Shown one piece after another: positions 1 to 9,197 of a stretch of DNA of 64,000 nt; the first letter of the stretch is position 1, and each line of letters starts with the position of its first letter. Origin of the DNA: Actinocrispum wychmicini (GTDB lineage: Bacteria; Actinomycetota; Actinomycetes; Mycobacteriales; Pseudonocardiaceae). The position numbers and the translations under genes are program-made. The stretch covers positions 791,466 through 855,465 of the forward strand of contig NZ_SLWS01000005.1 in the NCBI RefSeq assembly GCF_004345645.1, in the 5' to 3' direction. Under the pieces are notes generated by a model. The model saw only the letters and a list, made by a program, of their open reading frames with translations, was not told the origin of the DNA and ran no database searches.

Positions 1-3000
1 CCAGATCAGGTGACTCCAGGTCGGGCAGTGCCGCGGACAGCACGCCAGGCGCGGTTACGACGGCCTGGAATGTCCGCACAGCCCCGCTCTGCGCTTCCTC
101 TGCCGTGGTGAGCTGCTCGGCAGCCGTGCCCAGCAACGCGTCCAGCTTCGCCGCCTGCTCACGCAGCTCGGTGATCCGCTCCCGGACGTCCTTCAGCTCC
201 ACCCGCATCCGTTTGCGGGACGACTCCAGTTCGGCAAGCCGGGAAGCGATCTCCTTGGCCTCGCCGCCGACCGCGCCGGTCAGCTCGGTCAACGTGCCCG
301 CCTGGGCCGCGTACTCCGCGCACTTCTGGTCAGCCTCGGTCTCGGCGGACGTCCGGTCGGCGACCGCCGCGTGGTACCGGTGGTTCGCGTCGACCAGGTC
401 TTCAACCGTGCCACGGCACCGCTGCCGCAACGCCTCAGCGAGACGTTCCGCCGCGCCCTGGGCTTCCGCGGCCGACTGCTGCGCCTGACGCAGGTCGTCC
501 GATCGCGGAGACAAACCCGCGTCGCCTGCCTGCCGCAACAGGTCCGCTGTGGTCGCCTGCCAACGAGTCTGCATCTGGTCGTGCTCTTCACGCAGCTGCT
601 GCGCGTGCTTGTTGGCGCGCTCGGTCGCCTCCTGCTCGGACCGCATCCGGGTGTGTTTGGCGATCAGCTCCTCGTCGCCGGGGAACTTCTCCAGATGACG
701 TTCCCACTCCGCCACGATGTCGTTGGCGGAGCGCTGTTCCTGTTCGGTCGACGCCAGCTCATGGCGCAGCGCCGCCAGTTCGTCCTCCAGTTCGACGATC
801 CGCCGCTGCCGCGCTGCCGCCCGTGCGCCCGCACCGACGTACTCCGCCGCTGGTTTCGACCACACGCCGTGCAACGCGCCCGCGCGCCAGTGCCCGTCGA
901 CCGACAACGTCATGTTCCCGTCGGACGCCCCCAGGCCGATGCTCCGCAGCAGCTCATCAACCCGGGCCGTGGGCACCGGACTGTCCGGAACCGCTGAGGC
1001 CACAAGGACATCCGACAGTGCCGGCCCGTCTAGCGGCGTGCCGGGACTGGCCAGGACGTCGGCGAGATCGGGCACCGAACCCTCAGGCGTGACCCGCGCG
1101 GTCAACAACCGGCTGGCTTCGAGGGCCGATTCGAGCCCGGCCCGGTCCGCGTCCGACAGGTTCGGCCGGAAGTCCACCAGCCGGTAGAACGCGGCTCCCG
1201 TGGCCGAGTCACGGGGCTCGGGCTCCTTGCCGGCGCGCAAGGCGGTCAGCTCGCTGTCTCGTTCGGCGATGGCCGAAAGGGTGTCGGTCCGCCGCTGGGA
1301 CACGGCATGCGCGGTCTCCCGGGCCGTCTGGACCAGGGGAGCCGTCCACTGCCGGGCCGCGGTCGTCAACGCCCGCGCCTCGCCCGGGTTCGCGCACAAG
1401 TCCTCAATGGACGGTAGGCGCAGCTCGTGGTCCGGGTGGGCCGCGCGCAACGGGCCGGCCTTGCGCCACGTGGTGACCTGCTCCAGCCAGACGTCCGCCT
1501 CGGTCACCAGCTCCTGGTTCGCCTGGTTGCGCCGCCCGGCCGCCTCGGTCGCCTCCAACTGGGCACTGCGCGCCGACGACCGGAGCGTCTCCACGCGCTG
1601 TTCCTGTTTCTCCTGCTCAACGGCCTGCTGATGCAACGCCGAAGTCAACGCGCTGCGCTGCCTGGCCTCCTTCGCCGCGCGCCCGGCCCGGTCTGCGGCC
1701 TCGGTCAACGTCTGCAGCAGTTCGTCGACGGCGACCGGCGGCGGGACCTTCCGCTCGATCGGCAACGGCTCGGCCTCGGGATCCGGTTTGGCCCTGACCC
1801 GTTCGGTGACCGTCTCGCCGTCGCTCTCCGCCCAACGCGGCAGGGTCGGGGACAGCGAGTCGTCGAGTCCGGCGGCTCGCAACGCCATCCGGAGCGTCTC
1901 ACCGAACTCGCCGGCCGAGTCCAGATCCTGCGCGAGGCGGCGCAGCAACCGGACCACACCGTCGACAGAGGCGTCCTCGGCCACGCGCTGTTTGTTGGCC
2001 ACATCCAACGCCGCCGACGCGGCCGATCGGGACGCGGCCACCAGTTTCTCGCGGCTCTGCAGGTCCTGCAGGTCCCGGAAGGCGGGCAGCTCCTTGAGCG
2101 CGCCGATCGTGTCCTCGGCCTGCTGCTCGCCGCCTTCCAACTCCGCCTCGGCCCGTTCCGCCTCGGTCCGGTCGGTCCGGGCGCGGTCCAGGTCCGCGGT
2201 CAGCTTCTTGGTCTGCGCGCCGAGTTTCCGGACACTGTCCTCGCCGGCCTTCAGCCGTTCGGCCGAGGACCGGAGGCCGGCCAGCGCGTAGTCCGAGTAC
2301 GTCCGCAGGAACGTCCGCAACGCCTTGTCGGCCGTGCCGAGCCGGGTGATGTTCTCGCGGATCGACTCCAGGTCGTCGAACGACGTCGCCAACTGCTCGA
2401 CCATGGCCGCGTCCAACGGCGGCAACGCGTCCGAGAGGATCTGCTCCAGCTGTCCCTCAAGGACCTTCAGGCCGACGTCCGGGTTGCGCAGCGTCCGCTG
2501 CAGGTGCAACAGGTCGCCGTACCGGCCGGCCGGCACGCCGTACACGGTCTCCGCGATCTTGGCGCGGAAAGCCTGTTCCTCCAACACACAGTCCGCACCC
2601 AGCACCTCACGCAGCTGCGCCGAGCCGAGCGGCACCCGGTCCGGGCCGACCAGCTGGAAGTCGACCCCCACCCGGGCCGGCGTGATGAACCGCCACGAGT
2701 CGGAGATCTGTTGGGACGTCTTGGAAGCCTTCACGCCGAGCCCGCACGTCAAGATGTGCGCGTCGCGCCGCAGCTCGATCCAGGCGTAGCCGATCCGGTT
2801 CGGGCCGCCGTCGTAGTCGTCCAGCATCAGCCGGCGGATCGACACCGTGTCGAACCCCTTGGAGCCGAGTTGCCGCAGATCCCCGTCCAGACACAGCGGC
2901 AGCAGCAGTTCGAGCGTGCGGGACTTGCCGGAACCGTTGGTGCCCTGGAAGATCGCCCGCCCGCCGGAGAAGTCGAAGGTCTGCTCGGCGTACTGCCAGA

Positions 3001-3043
3001 CGTTGACGATCCCGCCCCGGTGCAACCGCCAGCGTTCCGTCAT
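1..3043 (-). CDS. jetC: JetC-like SMC-family ATPase of a Wadjet system (TIGR02680), C-terminus cut by window edge
   Basis: The reverse strand reads without a stop from an ATG at 3043 to the left edge, about 1014 residues; the family is usually about 1350, so the C-terminal quarter with the second ATPase half is outside. Residues 34-41 are a Walker A motif GTNGSGKS, just after an N-terminal strand MTERWRLHRGGIVNVWQ. The rest is long Glu/Arg/Ala-rich coiled coil, as in MukB/SMC-type motors. The start overlaps the jetB stop (ATGA, 3040-3043), showing translational coupling. Family knowledge: JetC is the SMC-like motor that, with JetA, JetB and the nuclease JetD, recognises and cleaves circular plasmid DNA. 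JetD (DUF2399) would be expected left of the window. Confident on family, partial sequence. Confidence 0.88.
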   Translation of the reverse strand, partial: MTERWRLHRGGIVNVWQYAEQTFDFSGGRAIFQGTNGSGKSRTLELLLPLCLDGDLRQLGSKGFDTVSIRRLMLDDYDGGPNRIGYAWIELRRDAHILTCGLGVKASKTSQQISDSWRFITPARVGVDFQLVGPDRVPLGSAQLREVLGADCVLEEQAFRAKIAETVYGVPAGRYGDLLHLQRTLRNPDVGLKVLEGQLEQILSDALPPLDAAMVEQLATSFDDLESIRENITRLGTADKALRTFLRTYSDYALAGLRSSAERLKAGEDSVRKLGAQTKKLTADLDRARTDRTEAERAEAELEGGEQQAEDTIGALKELPAFRDLQDLQSREKLVAASRSAASAALDVANKQRVAEDASVDGVVRLLRRLAQDLDSAGEFGETLRMALRAAGLDDSLSPTLPRWAESDGETVTERVRAKPDPEAEPLPIERKVPPPVAVDELLQTLTEAADRAGRAAKEARQRSALTSALHQQAVEQEKQEQRVETLRSSARSAQLEATEAAGRRNQANQELVTEADVWLEQVTTWRKAGPLRAAHPDHELRLPSIEDLCANPGEARALTTAARQWTAPLVQTARETAHAVSQRRTDTLSAIAERDSELTALRAGKEPEPRDSATGAAFYRLVDFRPNLSDADRAGLESALEASRLLTARVTPEGSVPDLADVLASPGTPLDGPALSDVLVASAVPDSPVPTARVDELLRSIGLGASDGNMTLSVDGHWRAGALHGVWSKPAAEYVGAGARAAARQRRIVELEDELAALRHELASTEQEQRSANDIVAEWERHLEKFPGDEELIAKHTRMRSEQEATERANKHAQQLREEHDQMQTRWQATTADLLRQAGDAGLSPRSDDLRQAQQSAAEAQGAAERLAEALRQRCRGTVEDLVDANHRYHAAVADRTSAETEADQKCAEYAAQAGTLTELTGAVGGEAKEIASRLAELESSRKRMRVELKDVRERITELREQAAKLDALLGTAAEQLTTAEEAQSGAVRTFQAVVTAPGVLSAALPDLESPDL

Positions 3044-4275
3044 GCGCCCTCCTCGTCGAACAGTGACCACCCCGGGACCTCGGGCTCCGGTGGCGCCTCG
3101 GGGACCTCGCGCTCCGGATCGCCGTCCGGCACCGGCCACCACCGGGCCGCGGCCGGGGACAGCCACCAGCGTTCACCGGCCGGCACCGCCAGTCCCATCT
3201 GGACGAACAGGGCCAGCACCTCCGCGACGATCCCGTCGGTGTCTTCGCCGGCCTGCCGGGACCACGCCGCCGGGTAGTCGGCCACCAGCCGCTCGCAGAC
3301 TCGACGGACCGCGTCGGCAGTCACCGGCCTGCGCCCGGCACCGTCCACTTCGGACTCTGGGTCGTCGGTGTCCGTGGTGTCCTCGGTGAGGAGGTCCGGC
3401 AGGGCGAGCAATCCGATCCGTGCGACTGTACTGGTACCCGGGAACATCACGTCGGACAGGTACTCCTCCGGGTCGGCCGCGAGAATGCCCTCCAGCCTGG
3501 TCTCGGTGAACAGGCCGAAACACCGTTCGAGCAGGTACGACTCGCGCCTCTGGTTGCGCAGCAGCCACTCCCGCTCGTCGTCGGCGAGCTCCGCGTACAG
3601 CACGACCGGGCTCTCCACGAGCCTGCGCCGGACCAGGAAGTCCACCCGACGGGGCGCGGTCCGCGCGGCCAGCGTGACCAGCGCCGACGCGTCCTCGGCG
3701 TCCGCGACCGGGCCGGCGAGCAACTGGCCGAGCAGGTCCGTTTCGACTGTGATCAACGCCTCTGCCGGCGCGTCCTGCGAGGCCGACGACACCGTGCCCT
3801 CGGTCTCGGTCAGCACGCCCAGGGACACCAGATGCCGCAGCGCGGCCGTGAGCGCGCGCCGGTCCGCGATCGTGTCCACGACCTCGATCCCGGCCTCCAC
3901 AGCCGCCGACCGGACGTCCGACACCAGCCGCGACAACAGCACCTGACGGCCGATCCCGGTCAGCGCGGCCATGGTCAACGCCAGATACGCGTAACCACGC
4001 GGGGAGAGCTCGGGAACGCCACGCGTCGCGTCCTCGCCTGGCCCGGCCTTGTAGAGCCGCGCGAACTTCCGCTCCACCACCAACCGGTAACCCAGCAACG
4101 CGGTGAACATCTCACCGAGCACGACCCGATGCCGGTAGATCAACGGAAGCAGTTCGCCGTCCGGCCCGCCGAGCCGCAACAACGGCCGGCGCAGCAGCGT
4201 TCTGGCGCACCGCACCACGTTCGCCGCGTCGATGTCCGCGAGCCCGTCCAGCGGGTCCGCCATGCTCAGCCTCAT
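3040..4275 (-). CDS. jetB: JetB-like Wadjet subunit (DUF2398, TIGR02678)
   Basis: 411 aa from the ATG at 4275, which overlaps the jetA stop (ATGA); a second in-frame ATG lies 4 codons further in. The sequence carries the DUF2398 pattern: LLRRPLL near residue 30, then RHRVVLGEMFTALLGYRLVV, ARLYK, LSPRGYAYLALTMAALTGIGRQ and a winged-helix-like LGVLTETEG. Length fits the family. By analogy with MukE/ScpB, JetB is the kite subunit that bridges the JetA kleisin and the JetC motor (family knowledge; not visible in sequence). It lies in the middle of a three-gene overlapping operon, so the three proteins are almost certainly made together. Confidence 0.85.
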   Translation of the reverse strand: MRLSMADPLDGLADIDAANVVRCARTLLRRPLLRLGGPDGELLPLIYRHRVVLGEMFTALLGYRLVVERKFARLYKAGPGEDATRGVPELSPRGYAYLALTMAALTGIGRQVLLSRLVSDVRSAAVEAGIEVVDTIADRRALTAALRHLVSLGVLTETEGTVSSASQDAPAEALITVETDLLGQLLAGPVADAEDASALVTLAARTAPRRVDFLVRRRLVESPVVLYAELADDEREWLLRNQRRESYLLERCFGLFTETRLEGILAADPEEYLSDVMFPGTSTVARIGLLALPDLLTEDTTDTDDPESEVDGAGRRPVTADAVRRVCERLVADYPAAWSRQAGEDTDGIVAEVLALFVQMGLAVPAGERWWLSPAAARWWPVPDGDPEREVPEAPPEPEVPGWSLFDEEGA

Positions 4276-5840
4276 GTGCCACCGCCGCTGAGCACGAGCG
4301 TGGAATCCCGCAGTGTCAACGTGCCGCCAGTGGACCGCACGCGGGTGGTGACGCCTTCCGCGTACTCCACCCGCACGACCAGCCCACGCACCTGGTCCTC
4401 CGCCGAGCCCGCGTCCTTCGTGCTCTCCCGTTGGGCCATGGCCAACGTCAACAGCTCGCACAACACCCCGAGCGCGCCCGGGGACAGCGTCGCCTGATCC
4501 AGGTTCGGCGCGGCCGCGGCGAGTTCGGCGACGTCCGCGGCCCGCAGCTCGTCCGCCTGCCGGGCCTCGGCCAGCAGCGACTGCTCGGTGATCGGGTCGT
4601 CCATGATCCGGGAGGTACGCCCACGCGCGCCTCGGTCGCTTCGGCTGCGGACGCTGACCGTCACGTCGCACACAGGGCCTTCGCTCCACGGCGTGCGTTC
4701 GTCGTCCGAATCGTGCTCGGGCGCGGGCAGGAGGTGCCGCGCCGAGTACAACCCGAAGGCTGCCGCGTACATCCGCGCGCCGTCCTGCGATGTGCCGTCG
4801 TCGAACCACTTCGCCAGTTTCAACAGCTCGGCCCGCCGGCCCGGGAGCAGGCCGCCGCCCGCGGTCGCCCGCTTCACGCTGGCCAGCAACGACCCGATCG
4901 CCCGCGCTGTGGCCTCACGCAACACCGTGACCTGCGACGGTCGGCCGGGCCGGTCGACGAACCAGTCGGTCAGCTCCTGCCAGTCCGCGGCCGAGCGGCC
5001 CCGGGCCCGTTCCACCTCGGCACCCAGGTCCGGATCGCCGAGCAGGCGCAGCAACTCCGGCCTTGCGGCGGCGAACCGGCCGGTCAGGTGCTCGGCGATG
5101 GCCGGCGTCTGGCGCAGCACGTCCTCCACCACCTTCTGGATGTACTCCACCAGCAGGTTGCGGAACCCGGAGATCTCGTCGGCGCCCAGGTGATGCCTGG
5201 TCACCACCTGGCCGAGGTACGCGTAGAAGTCCCGCACTGTCGCGGCCAGCTCGGCATGCTGCAGGAACAACGTCGTGACCTGCTCGGCGAGCAGCTCGCG
5301 GGCCCGCGCGGACGCCGTCGAGTCCGGGTCCCGCTGCTCCTGCTGCACCGCGGTCGCCAGGGACTTGCCCAGCTGGTTCAGGCCGCGCTCGATGGCCGGC
5401 AGCAGCTCGCGGGAGACCTCACGGGCCCCCTCCGGGACGCGCAGCAGCTCGTCCACGTCCCGCTGCACCCGGACGGCCAGCTTGCTGATCTGGTAGCGGA
5501 CGCTGCCGTGCTGGAACTCCGCGATGCTGGCGGCGACCACCTCACGCCGGCCCTGCACCAGGTTGCCCCACTCGACCAGCTGGCGGAGCCGGGTGATCAC
5601 GTTCTCGATCCGGGACTCGCCGCGGTCCACCCGGCCGTCCCGCTCGGCCGACGCGAGCGCCGCGGCCACGTCACCGGCCGACAGGTCGGCCAGCAGGGTC
5701 GCGGTGAACAGCCGCATGATGGCCAGGTACGTCCGCATGTGCTCCCTGGCCTGCAGGTACGCGTACAGCCCGAGCCGGTCGGTCGGCGCGCGGGTCTCGT
5801 CAGGGGTCACGGGACGCACCCTAGCCGCCGGGTCCGACAT
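4272..5840 (-). CDS. jetA: JetA-like Wadjet subunit (DUF2397, TIGR02677)
   Basis: 522 aa from ATG 5840; GTG codons at 5819 and 5810 are alternative starts and none has an outstanding ribosome-binding site. The DUF2397 pattern is clear: YAYLQAREHMRTYLAIMRLF close to the N-terminus, a helical middle, and KLAKWFDDG near residue 360. By family analogy it is the kleisin-like subunit of the Wadjet complex. First gene of the jetABC operon, divergent from cobD with only 47 bases between. JetA-JetB-JetC order and ATGA couplings are typical of the DUF2397/2398/2399 lineage, which I recall as type II Wadjet. Function: defence against plasmid DNA. Confidence 0.83.
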   Translation of the reverse strand: MSDPAARVRPVTPDETRAPTDRLGLYAYLQAREHMRTYLAIMRLFTATLLADLSAGDVAAALASAERDGRVDRGESRIENVITRLRQLVEWGNLVQGRREVVAASIAEFQHGSVRYQISKLAVRVQRDVDELLRVPEGAREVSRELLPAIERGLNQLGKSLATAVQQEQRDPDSTASARARELLAEQVTTLFLQHAELAATVRDFYAYLGQVVTRHHLGADEISGFRNLLVEYIQKVVEDVLRQTPAIAEHLTGRFAAARPELLRLLGDPDLGAEVERARGRSAADWQELTDWFVDRPGRPSQVTVLREATARAIGSLLASVKRATAGGGLLPGRRAELLKLAKWFDDGTSQDGARMYAAAFGLYSARHLLPAPEHDSDDERTPWSEGPVCDVTVSVRSRSDRGARGRTSRIMDDPITEQSLLAEARQADELRAADVAELAAAAPNLDQATLSPGALGVLCELLTLAMAQRESTKDAGSAEDQVRGLVVRVEYAEGVTTRVRSTGGTLTLRDSTLVLSGGGT

Positions 5841-5887
5841 CGGCGGCGCTACGGTTCGGTGGGAGCGCTGGTCGCTGGGAGGCGTCG

Positions 5888-6823
5888 TTGACGGCGGGAC
5901 GTTCGCTTGGGTTGCTGTTGGGCATTGTCGCCGACGGGGTCTTCGGTGATCCGAAGAAAGGCCACCCGGTCGCGCTGTTCGGCGCCGCCGCGGCGCGGCT
6001 GGAGCGGATGGCGTACCGCGACCACAAGATCCCCGGGGCGGTCTACACAGGTGCGCTGGTCGGCTCGGTCGTGGCCCTCGGGGCGGTCGCCGAATGGGCC
6101 GGCCGCCGCCGTCCGGCCGTGCGGGTGGTGGCCACGGCCGCGGCCACGTGGATCGCGTTGGGCGGGAAGTCCCTGGCCAACGAGGGCACATTGATGGGTC
6201 GTTCGCTGAACGACGGCGACGTGGCGGCGGCGCGCAAGCGTTTGCCCAGCCTGTGCGGCCGGGATCCGCAGGCGCTGGACACGACCGCGTTGGCCCGCGC
6301 GACCGTCGAGTCCGTGGCCGAGAACACGTCCGACGCCGTGGTCGCGCCCCTGTTCTGGGGTGCGCTGTTCGGCGTGCCCGGACTGCTCGGCTACCGGGCC
6401 GTGAACACCCTGGACGCCATGGTCGGCCACCGGTCGCCGCGCTACCTGCGCTTCGGGTGGGCGTCGGCGCGCCTGGACGACGTGGTCAACCTGGTCCCGG
6501 CCCGTGCGGCGGCGGCGCTGACCGTGGCCGGTGCGCCGGTCGTGGGCGGCTCGGCGCTGGGCGCGTGGCAGGCCTGGCAACGGGACGCGGCCGCCCATCC
6601 CAGCCCCAACGCCGGCCGGGTGGAGGCGGCGTTCGCGGGCGCACTGGAGATTCGCCTGGGTGGCCGAACCGTGTACGCCCATGGTGTGGAGGAGCGGCCG
6701 GTGTTGGGCACTGGCCGTAGCCCGGACGCGGGTCATGTCACTCGCGCGGTTGAACTTTCCCGGGTGGTCGGCGCGCTGGCCGGGGTGGGCGCGGCCTTCG
6801 TCGCGTTGATCACTCGACGCTGA
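5888..6823 (+). CDS. cobD: Adenosylcobinamide-phosphate synthase CobD/CbiB
   Basis: 311 aa, the usual length. TTG start at 5888, preceded by GGGAGGCG. It matches CobD/CbiB: LGIVADGVFGDPKKGHPVALFG at residues 10-31, then RDPQALDTTALARATVESVAENTSD and a late YRAVNTLDAMVGHRSPRY. The enzyme is an integral-membrane protein that attaches aminopropanol (phosphate) to cobyric acid during cobalamin synthesis. The last 14 bases overlap the convergent HxlR gene. M. tuberculosis Rv2236c is the syntenic counterpart (recalled). The divergent neighbour is the Wadjet operon, which is not expected to be functionally linked. Confidence 0.92.
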   Translation: MTAGRSLGLLLGIVADGVFGDPKKGHPVALFGAAAARLERMAYRDHKIPGAVYTGALVGSVVALGAVAEWAGRRRPAVRVVATAAATWIALGGKSLANEGTLMGRSLNDGDVAAARKRLPSLCGRDPQALDTTALARATVESVAENTSDAVVAPLFWGALFGVPGLLGYRAVNTLDAMVGHRSPRYLRFGWASARLDDVVNLVPARAAAALTVAGAPVVGGSALGAWQAWQRDAAAHPSPNAGRVEAAFAGALEIRLGGRTVYAHGVEERPVLGTGRSPDAGHVTRAVELSRVVGALAGVGAAFVALITRR

Positions 6824-7439
6824 GGGCTCCGCGCAGTGTGTTCAGGGCGGCGTGGGCGACCGAATGGTCACCCGTGACGGCCCGGATGGCTGAGATGTCC
6901 ATCGGGTGCCCGGACATGAACCGGTAGAGGTCGCCGGCTGGCATGGTGATCGACGCGTGCGCGTCCGTCGGTCTGGTGTGGACGACCAATGTGGACCGGC
7001 TGGCGGTCAGGGCGAAGACCTCGCCGTCGATGAGCAGTTCGCAGACGTGGCCGTCGGGGATGGCCGTCGGCCGGCCGGCGGCGCTCAGCAGCACCCAGGC
7101 GGGCCGCACCTCGTCGGTTTCGAGCGTTGGCGAACCGTACTCGACTCCCCATCTGCGTAGCTTGGCCATGGCTGGGCGCAGAGCGAGACCGGCCCTGGTC
7201 AACTCGTACACGGTGGCGACGCCCGGCGGTGGCAGCGTGGTCTTGCTGATCACGCCGGCTTCCTGCAGGTCCCGCAGCCGGCCGGCGAGCAGGTTCGTGG
7301 GGATGCCCGGCAGCCCGGCCAGCAGGTCGCTGTAGCGCCGCGGCCCGACTGCCAGCTCGCGGACGATCAGCATGCTCCAGCGTTCGCCGACCACATCCAG
7401 CGCCCTGGCCAGCGGGCAAACCTGTCCGTACCTCTTCAC
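6810..7439 (-). CDS. HxlR-family winged-helix regulator with C-terminal sterol-carrier-like half
   Basis: 209 aa from a GTG at 7439. Residues 5-100 are the HxlR DNA-binding domain: CPLARALDVVGERWSMLIVR with the conserved N-terminal Cys8, then RYSDLLAGLPGIPTNLL and LQEAGVI. Residues about 115-205 look like the SCP2-like domain fused to some actinobacterial HxlR proteins (moderate). No good Shine-Dalgarno sequence precedes the GTG, so a leaderless message is possible. It is divergent from the NmrA-type reductase at 7506, which it probably represses through the palindrome between them. This pair interrupts the cobD-SURF1 neighbourhood known from mycobacteria. Confidence 0.85.
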   Translation of the reverse strand: MKRYGQVCPLARALDVVGERWSMLIVRELAVGPRRYSDLLAGLPGIPTNLLAGRLRDLQEAGVISKTTLPPPGVATVYELTRAGLALRPAMAKLRRWGVEYGSPTLETDEVRPAWVLLSAAGRPTAIPDGHVCELLIDGEVFALTASRSTLVVHTRPTDAHASITMPAGDLYRFMSGHPMDISAIRAVTGDHSVAHAALNTLRGALSVE

Positions 7440-7463
7440 TTGACGAAGTGTACCAGCTGATGC

Positions 7464-7491
7464 ATAAAATCAAGCCTCCACTTCATTTTAT
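7464..7491. promoter_or_regulatory. Probable HxlR operator between the divergent HxlR and NmrA genes
   Basis: Arms ATAAAATCAAG (7464-7474) and CTTCATTTTAT (7481-7491) form an inverted repeat with one mismatch in 11 and a 6-base spacer. The patch is strikingly AT-rich for this genome. A second small palindrome, CACTT-GACG-AAGTG, covers 7437-7450 at the HxlR start. Its position between a regulator and a divergent enzyme gene is typical of an autoregulated operator; binding by this HxlR protein is inference. Confidence 0.55.
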
Positions 7492-7505
7492 CAAGGAGGC
7501 TGGTC

Positions 7506-8393
7506 ATGGCTGGAATCGTGCTGGTGACGGGCGCGGCAGGTGGGGCGCAGGGCGCGACCGGGCGGCTCGTCACCGAGCTGCTGCTGGCCCGCGGCGTCAC
7601 CGTCCGCGCGTTCGTGCGCAAGCTGGACGAACGAGCCGAGCGGCTGCGCGCGCTCGGCGCCGAGCTGGCCGTCGGCGACCTGCGGGAGATCGCGGACGTC
7701 CAGCAGGCGCTGACCGACGTCGACCAGGTGTTCTTCACGTATCCCGTGGTGGACGGCCTGTTGGACGCCACCGCGGTGATGGCCGCGGCCGCGCACCTGG
7801 CCGGCGTGCGGCGGTTGGTGGAGGTGTCCCAGCTGTCGCCGAGGATCGAAGCGATCAGCCCGCGCACCCGGCAGCACTGGGTGTCCGAGCGGGTCTTCGA
7901 CCACGCCGACGTGGGCGCGATCCACCTGCGCGCCACCGTCTTCTACGAGAACCTCCGTGCCCTCGCCCTGGTCGGCGCCCCCAACGGTGAGCTCGCGGTC
8001 CCGCTGGGGCCCGCTGACAACAAGCTCCCGTTGATAGCGGGCCCGGACGTGGCCCGGGTCGCCGCCGCTCTGCTGGCCGAGCCACACAAACCGGCGGAGC
8101 CGTACTACCGCCTGATCGGCGCGGTGATGAGGATCGACGAGATCGTCGCCGAGTTCGCCAAGGCCCTCAACACGCCACTGGCCTACGTCGACATCGACAA
8201 CCAGGAATGGGCCGACCAAACCCGTGCCCGTGGCGCCGAGGAACACACTGTGCAGCACCTGTCCAAGCTGTGGCAGATCTTCAGCAACCCCGCCTACCAG
8301 CGGACGACCTTCGCCGTGACCCCGGCCATCGAAGAGATCACCGGTGCCGAACCGGAAGGTCTCGGCGAGTTCCTCGCCAAGAACCTAGGTTGA
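7506..8393 (+). CDS. NmrA-family NAD(P)-binding oxidoreductase
   Basis: 295 aa, atypical SDR/NmrA fold. ATG at 7506 with a strong AAGGAGG at 7493-7499. Residues 4-19 hold the dinucleotide-binding turn (IVLVTGAAGGAQGATG, an extended GxxGxxG), followed by RAFVRKLDERAERLRALGAELAVGDL, the usual NmrA discrimination and Asp/Leu motif. The active-site Tyr of classical SDRs is not obvious, as in NmrA proteins, so it may be a redox sensor or a quinone/aldehyde reductase. Divergent from the HxlR regulator; its last 9 bases overlap the convergent SURF1 gene. Substrate unknown. Confidence 0.8.
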   Translation: MAGIVLVTGAAGGAQGATGRLVTELLLARGVTVRAFVRKLDERAERLRALGAELAVGDLREIADVQQALTDVDQVFFTYPVVDGLLDATAVMAAAAHLAGVRRLVEVSQLSPRIEAISPRTRQHWVSERVFDHADVGAIHLRATVFYENLRALALVGAPNGELAVPLGPADNKLPLIAGPDVARVAAALLAEPHKPAEPYYRLIGAVMRIDEIVAEFAKALNTPLAYVDIDNQEWADQTRARGAEEHTVQHLSKLWQIFSNPAYQRTTFAVTPAIEEITGAEPEGLGEFLAKNLG

Positions 8394-9176
8394 CATGGCG
8401 GCGCGTTCGGCGGCCTCTTCCTCGGCGACCATCTCGGCCACCGACCGGCGCCGCGGCCGCTGGCCCGTCAACGCGCCACCCGGCCGCAGTTCGCGCCACG
8501 TGAAGTAGATCCAACCGAGGACGGCCATGCCGCCGAACGCGATCCACTGCAGCGCGTACGACAGGAACGGCCCGGAGTCCAGTTCCGGCAACGGAAGCGC
8601 CCCGAGCGCACCCGGCGTCTTGTCCTCCAGTTGCAGGTAACCGGGCTGGATCGGCAATCCCGTGGCCTGCGCCACCACGCGGGAGTCCACCGCCCACGCC
8701 TGGCGCTTGCCCTGCGTGGAGTCGTCGGTGAAGGCGCTCCTGTTCTTCGGGTCGGTCTCGTCGGCACGCACCCGCCCGGTCACCGTCACCTGGCCGGCCG
8801 GCGGCGCCGGGTACGCCGGCACCCGGGACTGCTCGGGTCGCAGGAAGCCACGGTCGATCATGACGATCTGGCCGTTGGCCTGCCGGAACGGGACCATCAC
8901 CTCGTACGCCGGCTCGCCCTGGACGGTCCGCAGCCGGGCGACGATCTCGTCCTTGCCCAGGAACTCGCCGGTGACGGTGGCCAGCCGCCACTCCGGCATC
9001 CCCGCGCGCAGCGGCTCGGCGGGCGCCTTCTTGGCCGCGGTGATCTGGTCGTTCGTGGTCTCCCGCTCGGTGTTCCGGCCGAACTGCCAGGGCGAGAGCA
9101 GCGTGAAGCAGGCGACCGCGAACGCGATCACCACCAACGACAGGCTCAGGTACCCGGGCCGGAGCAGGTTCCGCAC
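8385..9176 (-). CDS. SURF1-family cytochrome oxidase assembly protein
   Basis: 263 aa from a GTG at 9176. Two membrane segments, one at residues about 10-30 (LSLVVIAFAVACFTLL, then SPWQFGRN) and one near residues 210-232 (FLSYALQWIAFGGMAVLGWIYF), flank an extracytoplasmic domain with the family motifs VMVPFRQANGQIVMIDRGF and a C-terminal SYALQW. This is the SURF1 topology; SURF1 assists haem a delivery to subunit I of aa3 oxidase. Counterpart of Rv2235 (recalled). It lies downstream of the fructosamine-kinase gene on the same strand with a 21-base gap, so co-transcription is likely. Confidence 0.9.
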   Translation of the reverse strand: MRNLLRPGYLSLSLVVIAFAVACFTLLSPWQFGRNTERETTNDQITAAKKAPAEPLRAGMPEWRLATVTGEFLGKDEIVARLRTVQGEPAYEVMVPFRQANGQIVMIDRGFLRPEQSRVPAYPAPPAGQVTVTGRVRADETDPKNRSAFTDDSTQGKRQAWAVDSRVVAQATGLPIQPGYLQLEDKTPGALGALPLPELDSGPFLSYALQWIAFGGMAVLGWIYFTWRELRPGGALTGQRPRRRSVAEMVAEEEAAERAAMST

Positions 9177-9197
9177 GCCTCCACGGTAACCACCGGC

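Noticed and set aside
1427..3277. 616-codon open frame on the plus strand opposite jetC
   Set aside because: Low-complexity Arg/Gln/Leu/Pro sequence typical of the complement of a GC-rich coding frame; the minus strand carries the JetC Walker motif.
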